A DNA stretch of 64,000 nucleotides from Phellopilus nigrolimitatus (Eukaryota > Basidiomycota > Agaricomycetes > Hymenochaetales > Hymenochaetaceae): contig JAJOHG010000059.1 of NCBI GenBank assembly GCA_021029095.1, positions 62,001 through 126,000 on the forward strand. The letters are read 5' to 3'. This document shows, one piece after another, positions 1 through 9,700 of the stretch. The translations under genes were made by a program, and so were the position numbers. Within the stretch, counting starts at the first letter, position 1. Every line of letters begins with the position of its first letter. A model generated the notes under the pieces. The model saw only the letters and a list, made by a program, of their open reading frames with translations. It was not told the DNA's origin and searched no databases.

Positions 1-36
1 ACGTTGTTGTGAAGTTACAGCGCAAGGCTCATAACC

Positions 37-661
37 TGTGAGGCGGAGTGGTCTCACAACAAACACAGACAGTGACCTGAGTCCAATGGATGAGTGCAAA
101 AGATAATATATTATGGAAACTAAACATGCCTGAGTCCAATGGATGAGTGCAAAAGATAGAGAGCACCATCCATGGACTCTGCCGCTTCAAGGGAAGCATT
201 ACATAATACATCAACATGTCAGGTGACGCAGAACAACAAGTCAGGAGTTCAAGTCACCCGGTACGCAAAATAATAAAAGGAATAAAAGTGTCCAAGATCA
301 TACTATATCCAATATGAAGGTGATTGAGATGCGAGGTATGCTGGGTCTTCTGTGATTGACAGGCGTGTCAGATCAGGGGGGAGTATTGGATATAGTATGA
401 TCTTGGACACTTTTATTCCTTTTATTATTTTGCGTACCGGGTGACTTGAACTCCTGACTTGTTGTTCTGCGTCACCTGACATGTTGATGTATTATGTAAT
501 GCTTCCCTTGAAGCGGCAGAGTCCATGGATGGTGCTCTCTATCTTTTGCACTCATCCATTGGACTCAGGCATGTTTAGTTTCCATAATATATAATCTTTT
601 GCACTCATCCATTGGACTCAGGTCACTGTCTGTGTTTGTTGTGAGACCACTCCGCCTCACA
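37..661. repeat. Head-to-head pair of copia-like LTRs
   Basis: Positions 37-314 and 384-661 are inverted copies of the same 278-bp sequence, nearly identical as read (one mismatch noticed). The right copy starts TATTGGATATAG and is directly preceded by the purine run CAGGGGGGAG, which looks like the polypurine tract that sits before the 3' LTR of a Ty1/copia element. The left copy has no such tract on its inner side. The 69-bp spacer (315-383) would then be the last bit of the internal region. Each arm carries an internal direct repeat containing TTTTGCACTCATCCATTGG. The family assignment is inference; the inverted repeat is directly visible. Short ORFs in the arms look fortuitous. Confidence 0.7.
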
Positions 662-1060
662 CCAGAGGATGGTGTAAAGATAAATAAGAAATACCCACTA
701 GAATATTATGTAATCACAAAGCGGCACCTCTGTTTAAACTGAAAATTCGAGTTTACTGTGGTTTACTGTGTAAAAGTGCATGGGTATTTGCCTGGCTGAT
801 ACCCCTCAGCCTACCCTGCAAGTCCGGTCTCATTTCCATTTTAATTTCGATTTTTTCGGTTTTTTTCGGCCAAGATCTGGGTTTCTTAGGCATTTCTTAG
901 CTGTAAATGTCATTTTTTCGGACCTGCATATGTCCAGCAGAGCACATAGACACAGGAGTGCATATAGATATGCTGAAAGAAAGGACTGGGAATGTCCCAG
1001 GTCATATCTGTGCAGAATTGTCTCCACCTTCATGTGCAGGTTGGGGCATTTGAGCCTGGG
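662..1060. other. No gene recognised (repeat-island spacer)
   Basis: AT-rich stretch with no recognisable gene, RNA or repeat boundary. The 173-residue open frame starting at 780 runs on into the tandem repeat that follows and has no recognisable domain, so I do not call it a gene. Confidence 0.5.
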
Positions 1061-1069
1061 AAAGTGGTA

Positions 1070-1405
1070 TTGGCCAAAACTTCGGATTTGTGCACTTTAT
1101 AACTCAGCAACCACCCAATGCTTCGGCATGCTGAATACACCATTAGAAAGGTATTTCAGAGTACTGTTGAATGATGTAAAGAAGCCAGAGAAAAGTGAAA
1201 AGGCCCAAATGTCTGAGGCCAGACAAAATGCTCAAAGTGGCCAAAACTTCGGACTTGTACATTCTATAACTCAGCAACCACCCAATGCCTCGGTTTGCTG
1301 AACACACCATTAGAAAGGTATTTCATATTACTGTTGAATGATGTAAAGAAGCTTGAGAAAAGTAAAGTGACTTAAATTGTTGAGGCCGGACAAAATGCTC
1401 ATTTG
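1070..1405. repeat. Two-unit tandem duplication, period 167 bp
   Basis: The block starting AACTTCGG near 1079 recurs at about 1246. Both units share the sequence around AACTCAGCAACCACCCAATG, a stretch reading ACCATTAGAAAGGTATTTCA and the tail GTTGAATGATGTAAAGAAGC. The units have diverged by scattered substitutions, so this is an old duplication. The parent element is not recognised. Confidence 0.75.
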
Positions 1406-1419
1406 ACAGGGTTTTGAAA

Positions 1420-1930
1420 ATTGAATTCTGAGCTGAATACCAAACAGATGGGAAAGATAGATACACCATCTGGAAGGCCTGAAGTAGACCTTTCAGACAG
1501 TACCATCCGCACAGAAGTGTACCGGCTTGGATTTTTCGGAATTTGGTGCATACAGCCTGCAAAGTCTGCAGGCTGGATAGGTTCAGGACAAATCGTCTCA
1601 GGGGTTATTGTTCAGCCCCCAAACCCATCTACTATGTTACATAATCGTGTAGGTATTGCGAGGCGCTGCATAATGCAAAAGAAATCATGTTTTTACGTGC
1701 AGTAGAAGAATTACTATGCTGAAAATACAAATGAGAATGGTGCTGAGCATGGGGGATTTTCCTAATTTGGTAACAAGTTTGAGTTTTGTAGTGGTTGTGG
1801 CACGGGCGCCGATACCAAAGTACACTCGGGTAACGCAAATTTTGTACACTTTTTGTATTGCCACCAGCTGGGACCAAATATATGCAAGCACAAAGATAAT
1901 GACCAGTTAGTAGGACGATCCTTCCTAAAG
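1420..1930 (+). repeat. Dispersed repeat family A, copy 1
   Basis: About 500 bp that recurs near 6,735-7,262 and, reversed, near 9,020-9,700. Shared landmarks are the sequence around CTGCAAAGTCTGCAGGCTGG, the stretch around ACTATGTTACATAATCGTGT, the block CGGGCGCCGATACCAAAGTA and the end AAAGATAATGACCAGTTAGT followed by CTTCCT..GTCAGG..CGTAAT. The open frames inside it are short and not recognisable. Its right end abuts the truncated gag fragment at 1,931, so this repeat, or the event that brought it in, appears to have cut the retroelement. Transposon class unknown. Confidence 0.75.
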
Positions 1931-2296
1931 TCAGGGCTCGTAATCAGGCTGTCTATGATCTTTATGAGCCCTATTATCTTTTGCTTGCAACAAGTTCATA
2001 ATTGCATCTAATTTCTCTGTAGTGCTCTCCATTTCCGAGTGTAATTCCCTTAACTGGTCTTCAACACCCCTAATTTGCTCTTGGTGTGCTTCAAGCTTAT
2101 TATTAATATCTAAGAATTGCACACTTGTCTCTTGTTCTATCATGGATGAAATTCTGTCCTGCAGATCTATATCCAGTTCTTGAGAACGCTTCTCTTTTCC
2201 TTTCTGAGTGGCTTCTTGATTCAATAAATCAGCAGCCTGAGATCTAGTCTGTGCCCTGTCAGTTCCTGAAGGGGCTGATTGTCCTGCTCTACCCAT
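1931..2296 (-). pseudogene. Truncated LTR-retrotransposon gag start
   Basis: A 121-residue open frame starting at 2296. It has a polar, R/T/Q/S-rich beginning and a heptad-like coiled-coil middle rich in E, Q and L, as in the N-terminal part of Gag-like proteins of basidiomycete Ty3/Gypsy elements. There is no zinc knuckle, protease or polymerase, because the frame ends where dispersed repeat A begins. It lies just inside a putative 5' LTR with a candidate primer-binding site. Gag identity rests mainly on position and composition, so confidence is moderate. Confidence 0.5.
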
Positions 2297-2386
2297 GCTT
2301 GATTGAATAGATTTGGATGTTTGATAAGTTGGTTGGTTGTGTTGATTGATTGGTTGGTTGGTTGGGTTGATTGATTGGTACCAATA

Positions 2387-2999
2387 GAGATCAAAGACGT
2401 AGTTGGAGAATTGTTAAACTGTGAGGATCCTACCTATACAAAAGGATTAGTAATCACAAGAGTAATAACTACCAGATATATCTTGAACAGTGTTGGCTTA
2501 GGTGAGATCTAAAGAGTCGCCTAGGAAGACTAAACAGGATGAGAGCTGTTGCCTATGCTTTGACCAGGATAGAGTGTATGGACTGAATCAGGTGAGATAC
2601 TTAGAAACACAGGTGTAGGTTAGTGTTCCAAAGATGTCGCAACAAATATAGTATCTAGATTCTGAGTTCAAGTTATAGCAGACTATAAGCAGGTAAAACA
2701 CGAGTTAACAAATCTGCTGTTCCCTGGTGCCCAGGGCCCAGCTTATATACATGGCAGCTAATATTAGAGACAGTAGTTTGCACTATAGTTTGCAAGCAAA
2801 GTAAACTGGTCAGTTTCTATGCAAAGGAGTAGATACGCAAAGTAGCTTCTATGAGTTTCTATGAGCTTCTATGCAAACCAGTTTCAGGGTTGGCACAAAC
2901 TTCTGCGCAAAGTAGCTTCCATGAAAATTAGTTTCAGGGATGAGGCCAGTTTGCTGACATCATCCATCATTAGCTAAGCTTATGTCATGGGTCATGACA
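2387..2999 (-). repeat. Putative Gypsy-type LTR (5' LTR of truncated element)
   Basis: Read on the minus strand, the element starts at 2999 with TGTCATGACCCATGACA, an LTR start of the TGTNATGACCC type common in basidiomycete Gypsy elements, and runs about 610 bp. Just after it lies TGGTACCAATC (about 2386-2375, minus strand), a plausible tRNA primer-binding site beginning TGG, followed by a leader of TTGATTGG-like repeats and the gag fragment. The inner boundary is approximate. The outer end interrupts a coding frame (see the adjacent relic), which fixes the insertion point. Confidence 0.6.
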
Positions 3000-4010
3000 G
3001 CGAGGCACGGTGGCCGCCGCCATGGACACGTTCGATTTGTCTTCATCGGCATCTTCGTCTTGTCGACTTAGAAGACCAAGCAGAATGGGGACGATGTCGA
3101 AGGGCGAGACGAAGTCGAACATGGACTTGCGACTGGGAGAGGGTGGTTGCGGCTGCGCTTGCAGAGCCTGAGGCAGGAAGTTGCGCGGCGGTTCTTGGGT
3201 ATACTGCACTTGGTAAACGTCTGCGGGGAAGGGGCCGTACGACTGGGGCGGGTAGGGCAGGGGTGCGGACTCGGGGTAGGAACCCTGAGACAGGTTGCCG
3301 AAACCAGAGTTTTCGATATTACTGTATGAGTTCATGAGTACAAGTGTTCGCTAGTTGATCGGACACGGGGTTTACAGGGAATCAATAAGAAAAAAGATCT
3401 TCGGCTGAAAGGGAGGATTGCAACATAGAGAATACATCGAAGCGCACGGAAGCCATACACAAAGATAAGACGAGAAATAATCAACTTACCTGGACATCAA
3501 TTGCTCGAGTAAAAGCTTCCCCTGGGCCTCGTTTCCAGACTGCACAATCCCCACGCGTCGCTCACGCTGCTTGATGCTGGGCAGACTCGGGGGGATGAGC
3601 GGTTGGTTCCCGGCAGAGGGCGCTCGATGACGCGCCCAAGGGAGCAATGGTCGAGCCGAGCAGCAACAGCGATGCATTCTAGCGGTCTGAGGGTGGCTGG
3701 TTCTGGGCGGACCCGGCTGAGGAGTGGGAAGCGGCGGTGATTGAGGAGTCGGGTGTCGAGGGAGCAGAGTTTTTGGTGTTCGGCGGGAGGACCTGGGTCG
3801 TTCATGTTGGCAACAGCGGGAGATGTCGGGCCGGGCTCGGATGAAGCAGACAGCTGGGTGTTGTTGAGATTGCGGAAAAGAGAGTCGAAAGATTTGTGTG
3901 GGGACACAGGGCGGTTCGCGATAGGACTGGGTTGAGCTGCACGACGGTGCACTCTTCAGTGTTGTCGACTTGCTGCTCACAGCTTGTCGATCTCGTCGAT
4001 CTCGTCGTTC
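3000..4010 (-). pseudogene. 5' part of a disrupted gene, possibly EDC4-like
   Basis: Coding-like segments on the minus strand include a stretch reading SPHKSFDSLFRNLNNTQLS near 3,880, one reading GNEAQGKLLLEQLMS ending near 3,487, and a later exon containing SRKSMFDFVSPFD near 3,110. A normal-looking intron starts AGGTAAGTTG near 3,486. These segments lie in different frames inside what should be one exon, and the reading frame runs straight into the LTR at 2999. The serine/proline-rich segments with KSMFDFVSPFD remind me of Agaricomycete EDC4-like mRNA-decapping enhancers. That match is from memory and tentative. The rest of the gene is missing. Confidence 0.4.
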
Positions 4011-4293
4011 ACGTGCCGCGCAGGACGCGACTGTCACACATCTGTCACTGCCAGCGTGCACAGTGCTGACGCCAACAACGAACAACAAACCACGACGACG
4101 CGTGCAACATGCGTAGAAGAGTATACTCTCGCCGCTGCTTTCTGCTCAAAACTGGATCATCTGCCTTTTTTCCTGGGGTTTCTCTGCTTTGTTCTTTCTT
4201 TTTCTTTTATCGTGTCTGTTGCCGTGAATCACGGTATCCACCCTGTCCCAGCCGCCTGGGTGCCCACCCCCCCTGCTCGAGGCCACAAAGAAC
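4011..4293. promoter_or_regulatory. Spacer between two divergent gene relics
   Basis: This stretch separates the minus-strand relic from the plus-strand BTB relic and once probably held both promoters. It contains pyrimidine-rich tracts near 4,170-4,210. No clear TATA box is seen. Confidence 0.3.
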
Positions 4294-5654
4294 TTGACCT
4301 CCGTATGGCAGGACGACCTCCAAGCCCTCTTTCATCGCTCAAAAGACCGCTTTTCCGACATTGTCTGGGATCTCGTTAATGAAGTGAGGAGGTCTGGGGT
4401 CATAAAGGTGAGCGCGCATCCACTAGTGTCTAACCGTCTCTCGCCCACTGACTGTCAACTACTAGCTATTGTGTATGTGCGCGCACCGCCGAGCTTCCAG
4501 GCTCGTTGTTTCACTTTCCGTTCCGCTCCCGTCGCGTCCCCGCTGCCCTTTGCCGCCTCCCGACGCCATCTCTCCCCATGCCCGCATTGTCCCTCAACCT
4601 TGGCGTCGACTTCCCTTACCCCGCCTCTTTTCGCTCCGGCTCGCCTTCCCACTTCCGCTCCGCGTTTCCCGCGCCCTCTGTCATCGGCTCACTCACTCGC
4701 ATCCCCCTCGCGCACAAGCCCGCGCTCTTCGCCAATGAGCTTGAGCATCTCTACACTGGCAAAGGCCTTGGTGAGGCCTTCGCCTTCCTCTTCAACGCGA
4801 ATGAGCAGGCTGCAGATGGCGACGCGGACGCGGACGAGACACGCATTGACAAACTGCGCAAAGACCTTGTCTTTATGTGGAGGTCGCGTCTTTACTCCAA
4901 CGTTAAGATCGAGCTAACTGGGGAAGTCCAGTCTGCGTCTGGCTCGTCTGAAGAAGAGACTGCTGCTATTTTCTGGTCACACCGTTTCATTCTCGTGACG
5001 CGCTCGCCTTGTTTCTCTAACCAACTCATCACCTACGGCCTCAAAACCACACCTGCTCTCGGGGAACCAGCAAGAGTCCGATTACCGTCCCCGCCATTCA
5101 CCCCGCCCGCAATGCACTTTACTCTTGGCTACCTCTACTCGGGCACTGTCAACTTCTCGAACCGGTCATATGACCTCGACACCGCCTTTGCAATCCTCTG
5201 CTCCGCAGACTACCTCCAGCTCCAGTCCCTTCACGACGAGGTCCATGCGCGCCTCATCCAGGAGATGCTGCATGGGCTTTTCCATGCCTTCCTTGATTTC
5301 GCGGAGTACGAGCGCATTACTGGCGGCCGCTGGGGCTCCGGCGGCTGCCACTGCCGCCCGTGCGCCCACCGCACCCCGCGCGTGCTACTCTTCTCCGTCC
5401 ACCCGGACGTGCAGAACACCTACCTTCAGCGCGGTGCCCGCCGCATGCTCGTAGGCCTCTTCGACGAAGGCTAGTGCACTGCGGAGTTCTCGACACTGTC
5501 CCAGAAGACGAAAGACGGGCTCGTGTGCGGCTTCGCGAAGCACACGACCCCGCTGAACGTGTTCTCCCTACTCTTCGCGGCGCAAGCGGCCCTGCGTGAC
5601 GTGTGGGCGGTGCCGTTCGCAATATGGTCCAGGCGGCGCGCGCGTGGCGATTGA
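4294..5654 (+). pseudogene. Broken BTB/POZ-domain protein gene
   Basis: The frame carrying MWRSRLYSNVKIELTGE, then FWSHRFILVTRSPCF, then LHFTLGYLYSGTVNFSN-like sequence (about 4,870-5,160) reads as a BTB/POZ domain, followed by a conserved basidiomycete C-terminal region with a CxC..C cluster (GGCHCRPCAHR). The gene is broken in at least three ways. First, the exon before 4,405 must shift frame to read EEVWGHK next to the following APPSFQAR segment. Second, a second shift is needed near 4,540-4,600. Third, a TAG at 5472-5474 interrupts a frame that stays open and coding-like to 5654. The sequence then runs into repeat-like DNA. BTB proteins usually mediate dimerisation or Cullin-3 binding. 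This copy is very unlikely to make a product. Confidence 0.7.
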
Positions 5655-5778
5655 TGGGGTACTATGTAACAATGCAGAGAATGACACTGTGAGTGTCCGA
5701 CAACGACTGCAGACCGGAAGAAGACACTTGTCACACAGGTATGATAGTAGCTATTTATTTTACTTTACACTTCTTGCA

Positions 5779-5833
5779 ACATCCACCAGCGTGTCCAATG
5801 GTGACCACTTAGGAGCCGGCTCGTGGTGGATGT
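5779..5833 (+). other. Hairpin with conserved core, copy 1
   Basis: The arm ACATCCACCA (5779-5788) pairs with TGGTGGATGT (5824-5833), and CG pairs follow beyond one bulged base. The enclosed core of about 30 bases, starting TGTCCAATGGTGACCACTTA, is almost the same as in the second copy near 5,922. It could be the DNA of a structured RNA or simply a transposon end. No known ribozyme core is recognised. Confidence 0.5.
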
Positions 5834-5906
5834 CTCTGTCAGATGGCTTGCCTTGTGCTGTTGTCTGCAGAGTTTTAGTTTAGTTTTCAGCTTTCCCCTT
5901 GTCTTT

Positions 5907-5955
5907 GGATCCCACGTCCGCGTGTCCAATGGTGACCACTTAGGAGCCGACTCGC
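5907..5955 (+). other. Hairpin with conserved core, copy 2
   Basis: The arm GGATCCCAC pairs with GTGGGGTCC (one G-T pair), followed by a 3-base bulge and CGCG/CGCG. The core again reads TGTCCAATGGTGACCACTTA, differing from copy 1 at only one position in the part that follows. The arms differ from copy 1 at several positions, yet pairing is kept. Confidence 0.5.
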
Positions 5956-6734
5956 GGTGGGGTCCAGTGACTGTTTTATTTTTATCTTGAATTTCCCTCT
6001 CAGAGCCTTGCTGTCATTGTATGACAGCAATTGTCTCTGCCTTCAAGTCCCTTGATATACTGAATTATTCACAGCCTGAAGCACATTTAAGTAGCTTACA
6101 GGTAAATACTGTAGTGGCCTGAGTATGCAGGTTGCTACTTCGATCTGTAATTTACTAAACTGACAAGTGAACTGGTTTTGATGTAAATTGCATCGTCCTG
6201 AGTGTGGAGGACGGCACAACAACCGTGGGAAAGTAAGATCTGCACTGACCAGCCAATTGCTCGAACTTATATACAGCATAAATAAATGACAATACATGGT
6301 ATGGACATATAAAGCACACCTTCAGGAAGGTCTAATTGAGCTCTATCGACTGGGAAAAAAAGTAGAATTAAATATTAAATATTCAACCTAACAAAAAACG
6401 AACTAAACAGCCATTTGACAGGCTATTGAAAGCTACGTACAGAATCAAGTACCCAACATAAATGCAAGATAAAAACACCAGATCATAGCTTGTAAGAAGG
6501 TCTTCTGACTGATATAATTTACAGAGCAAGAAATCTGAATGCAGAATTGAACTCAAGTCGTGAAGACCGACCTCAGGTGGCAAGGATGAAGATGCCGGTG
6601 AACATCCACCCATAAAAATACAAATGCACGTAAAACCTTCAATTTTTTTACATATTCCTGTTCTAATTACATGGCACTACCCACAGCAAAAAGAATTTCT
6701 GATGGATGGGCAGTAAAACAAAAGTTATGGCAAA

Positions 6735-7262
6735 AATACGAAAGTGAAAGGTGGTGAGCAACCTCATCTTCCCAAAAAGGAGACAAGTTTGAAGCGAGGA
6801 CACAAATTGTAATGATGTGGCACGGGCGCCGATACCAAAGTACACTCGCTTAATGCACTTTTTGTACACTTTTTGTATTGCAACACAGCCGCAACAAACA
6901 TATGCAAGCACAAAGATAATGACCAGTTAGTAGGACGATCCTTCCTTACGTCAGGGATCGTAATTTGGTGCATACAGTCTGCAAAGTCTGCAGGCTGGAT
7001 AAGCTCAGGACAAATTGTCTCAGGGGTTAATTTTCAGCCCCAGAACCCATCTACTATGTTACATAATCGTGTAGGTATTGTGAGGTGCTTGAGAACGCAA
7101 AAGAAATCATGTTTTTATGTGCAGTAGAAGAATTACTATGCTGAAAATACAAATGAGAATGGTGCTGAGCATGGGGGATTTTCCTAATTTGGTAACAAGT
7201 TTGAGTTTTGTAGTGGTTGTGGCACAGGCGCCGATACCAAAGTACACTCGGGTAACACAAAC
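6735..7262 (+). repeat. Dispersed repeat family A, copies 2a and 2b in tandem
   Basis: 6735-6962 matches the right half of copy 1 (block CGGGCGCCGATACCAAAGTA to the end AAAGATAATGACCAGTTAGT and TTACGTCAGGGATCGTAAT). Directly after it, 6963-7262 matches the left and middle of copy 1. The right edge at about 7,262 joins host-like sequence in the middle of a minus-strand open frame, so the repeat interrupts a former gene. Confidence 0.7.
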
Positions 7263-7484
7263 TTTGGTTGTGGGCCATTGCTTCGCATGGCAAGCTACGA
7301 TTCCTCTTTTTTTTCTCCTTTTCCCTCCCGCCTCGGCCTCTTGCTCGCCATCAAACTCCTTGTACTCGCTGTCGCCGTTCTCGCCATCTCTGTCCCCGAC
7401 AACTCCATATGAGGAACTGAAGTTGGCCACCTTCGTCGGCGAAGTCTGACGCGTGTCTTCTGGATCATCGCTCTGTCCTTGCAC
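7263..7484 (-). pseudogene. N-terminal fragment of an unrecognised gene
   Basis: From an ATG at 7484 the minus strand encodes about 73 residues rich in D, E, S and G, then a basic stretch KRRKKR followed by GIVACHAKQWPT. The frame then enters dispersed repeat A. It faces away from the GT69 relic across a 22-bp gap, so both probably used one promoter. The family is not recognised; the basic stretch could be a nuclear localisation signal. The rest of the gene is absent. Confidence 0.4.
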
Positions 7485-7506
7485 GCCTGCTTTTCTTTTC
7501 CTCCGC

Positions 7507-8560
7507 TATGACAGCGACCCCTCAGATAAGATACCAGGGTGTGCTTGACCTTGTATCAGGCTCGGACAAGCTCTATGTGCAAAAATACGACTTCCTGCAA
7601 GTGTGCTTGGTGCTTGGGCGGGACGAGCGGCCAGGCTTTTTCAGCAATGCCATAAGTATGTGATGGCATCGACAACTTCTGGGAACGACTTCAGAAACCA
7701 TAGTATGTCTTACGCCCGTTTTGCTCGAGCCACTCTACGAGCTCTACCAGAAGCACAAAATCAAGTTCCACCGCGTCATCTGTTCTTCACGTGTCCGAAC
7801 AACATCTTCGAGACGATCATGGTCAGCCAGCCGAACGACGCCGCGATGGTGTGCGGCATGGATTGGGCCGAGCACAACGGCTTCTTCATCTGCTCCAACC
7901 GCTGACGCACGTGCAACATCAACGATGACCAGTTCCAGCAGTCCAACTCGTCCTCCGCCGCCTCTGCAGGCCCGCCACGCGATCCCGCTGGTGCCGCGCA
8001 CTACGTGCAGCACCTCCCGTTCCAGGTCTTCTGCTGTGAGTCCAGCACGCACGTCGTCGACCACGCGCAGACGTACTACACCGGCCTGCGTTACTGCGCG
8101 GGCATGCAGGTCGTGAACCTCAGCACGACGGACGACACGCATAGCGCCAGCGGCCGCAGGGCGACTCGGACGCGAACATGGGCTCGACTTTGATGCGATG
8201 CCGGACACGGGGGAGGGCGAGGCGGACGACGCCGTGGCAGGTGAGGACGATGCGCTGGCGAACACGTTCTACATCCCGAACGATGTATTCCGCGCGGCTC
8301 GGATCCTCGTGAACCTGCGGTGCGTGACGACGTACGCGGGGGTGAGCCATGCGCAGCTTGCGCTCGACCTGTTCGGTCCGGACAAGGACGAGGATGAGAG
8401 GATGACGGGCCTGGCTTGCGCGAGAAGTATGTCCTGGACGACTGGGAGGGCGCGCCCGAGAGCTTTGTCTGCCAAGAGCAGCGGTACGTCTTTCTTGGCA
8501 TCTTCTTGTTCTGAATACTGATCTGGTGTCCTTTTCTTAAGTATACCGGAGGCCGGAATG
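7507..8560 (+). pseudogene. Broken GT69 (CMT1-like) mannosyltransferase gene
   Basis: Pieces of a glycosyltransferase family 69 protein (cryptococcal alpha-1,3-mannosyltransferase type) lie in order but in different frames: VLDLVSGSDKLYVQKYDFL near 7,540, DNFWERLQKP near 7,680, PLYELYQKHKIKFHRV near 7,740, AAMVCGMDWAEHNGFF near 7,850 (the family's MVCGMDW signature), PFQVFCCESSTHVVD near 8,020, ARILVNLRCVTTYAGVSHAQ near 8,300 and YVLDDWEGAPESFVCQEQR near 8,430. A stop follows the MVCGMDW segment at 7903-7905. Frame changes between the pieces are too many for introns alone. In this family the enzymes are Golgi type II membrane proteins; no membrane segment is seen before 7,507. Confidence 0.65.
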
Positions 8561-9019
8561 CACCCAAAACGCAGAGGCGGCTAAGCTTCTCAGTGCATGC
8601 CGAGCTAGATCATTCGGAATCGGAGGCAGAGGACGGGTCGTAGAAAATTAGAATAGGAATATCTTCTAATCTATTTGGTCTGGACGGCGCTTTTGTTTTA
8701 CTGTAATATGTACTTTTGACTGTTTGCACACCAATTTACTGGGCTTCAGGGAATCCACGCGCAACTCGTCCAAGGAACACTCAAATTTGTTGTCACCAGA
8801 GCAGTGCCCAGCCGGTCAGCTTTTACATATTGCTCAGCTACATATATGCACAAAATTATACATGGATGTATAGCTTAGACATGGGCCTTCATAATAAAAA
8901 ATAATTCAAGCCTTTATATGCGGAGGAAAAAAAAAGAAATGTTAGATACAAACCGGAGGGCTCGCAAGGAAAAGTGTGGCGGTGGCGTGTGGCAGTGAAC
9001 CACCCCCATATAAGGCATA
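8561..9019. other. Gene-free spacer
   Basis: AT-rich DNA after the GT69 relic, with an A-rich run near 8,930. I see no gene, RNA or repeat match here. Confidence 0.5.
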
Positions 9020-9700
9020 CATTCTCACACTTTTTGTACACTTTTCGGCCACTTTGTATACTTTTTTGTAATAGTTACCGTGACATACATGCACAGCCAC
9101 TGGGGGTGAAAACGTAGGAGTGGAAAGGACGATCCCTTCCTTACGTCAGGAATCGTAATTTTGTACACTTTTTGTATTGCCACCAGCTGGGACCAAATAT
9201 ATGCAAGCACAAAGATAATGACCAGTAACTGGTCATTATCTTTGTGCTTGCATATATTTGTTGTGGCTGTGTTGCATTACAAAAAGTGTACAAAATTTGT
9301 GTTACCTGAGTGTACTTTGGTATCGGCGCCTGTGCCACAAGACTACAAAATTCAAACTTGTTACCAAATTAGGAAAATCCCCCATGCTCAGCACCATTCT
9401 CATTTGTATTTTCAGCATAGTAATTCTTCTACTGCACATAAAAACATGATTTCTTTTGCGTTCTCAAATACCTACACGATTATGTAACATAGTAGATGGG
9501 TTCTGGGGCTGAAAATTAACCCCTGAGACAATTTGTCCTGAACCTATCCAGCCTGCAGACTTTGCAGGCTGTATGCACCAAATTCCAAAAAACCCAAGCC
9601 GGTACTTCTCTGGCCTGATGAGACGTTCGGAAAGGTCTACTTCAGGCCTTCCAGATGGTGTATCTATCTCTCCCATCCGTTTTGCTGGAATGTGTAGCCC
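9020..9700 (-). repeat. Dispersed repeat family A, copy 3 (reversed, rearranged)
   Basis: 9298-9700 is a reversed copy of the family, including the reversed CGGCGCC block, the reversed ACATAATCGTGT block and the reversed GGAAGGCCTGAAGTAGACC block known from copy 1. 9020-9297 holds two terminal fragments facing each other, which make the palindrome listed separately. The family is not assigned. Confidence 0.7.
9157..9297. repeat. Large palindrome formed by two repeat-A ends
   Basis: Arms 9157-9226 and 9228-9297 are inverted copies meeting at ACCAGT-A-ACTGGT. The left arm matches the copy-1 variant (CACCAGCTGGGACC) and the right arm the copy-2a variant (GTTGTGGCTGTGTTGC), so two different family members were joined head to head with one base between them. 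Confidence 0.75.

Larger units (their letters stand above)
5655..6660. other. Gene-free repeat-island DNA
   Basis: No recognisable gene. It starts directly at the end of the BTB relic, holds two related hairpins (listed separately), and continues as AT-rich sequence with only short unrecognised frames. It may be remains of one or more transposons. Confidence 0.5.

Noticed and set aside
780..1301. 173-residue plus-strand open frame
   Set aside because: It spans a repeat border and has no recognisable domain or splice context. The repeated 167-bp unit explains half of it.
4294..8560. RIP-type mutation as the cause of decay in the gene relics
   Set aside because: One inferred nonsense change fits a C-to-T change before A, but the GT69 stop would need a different context. 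Most breaks are insertions or deletions, and the sequence stays GC-rich.
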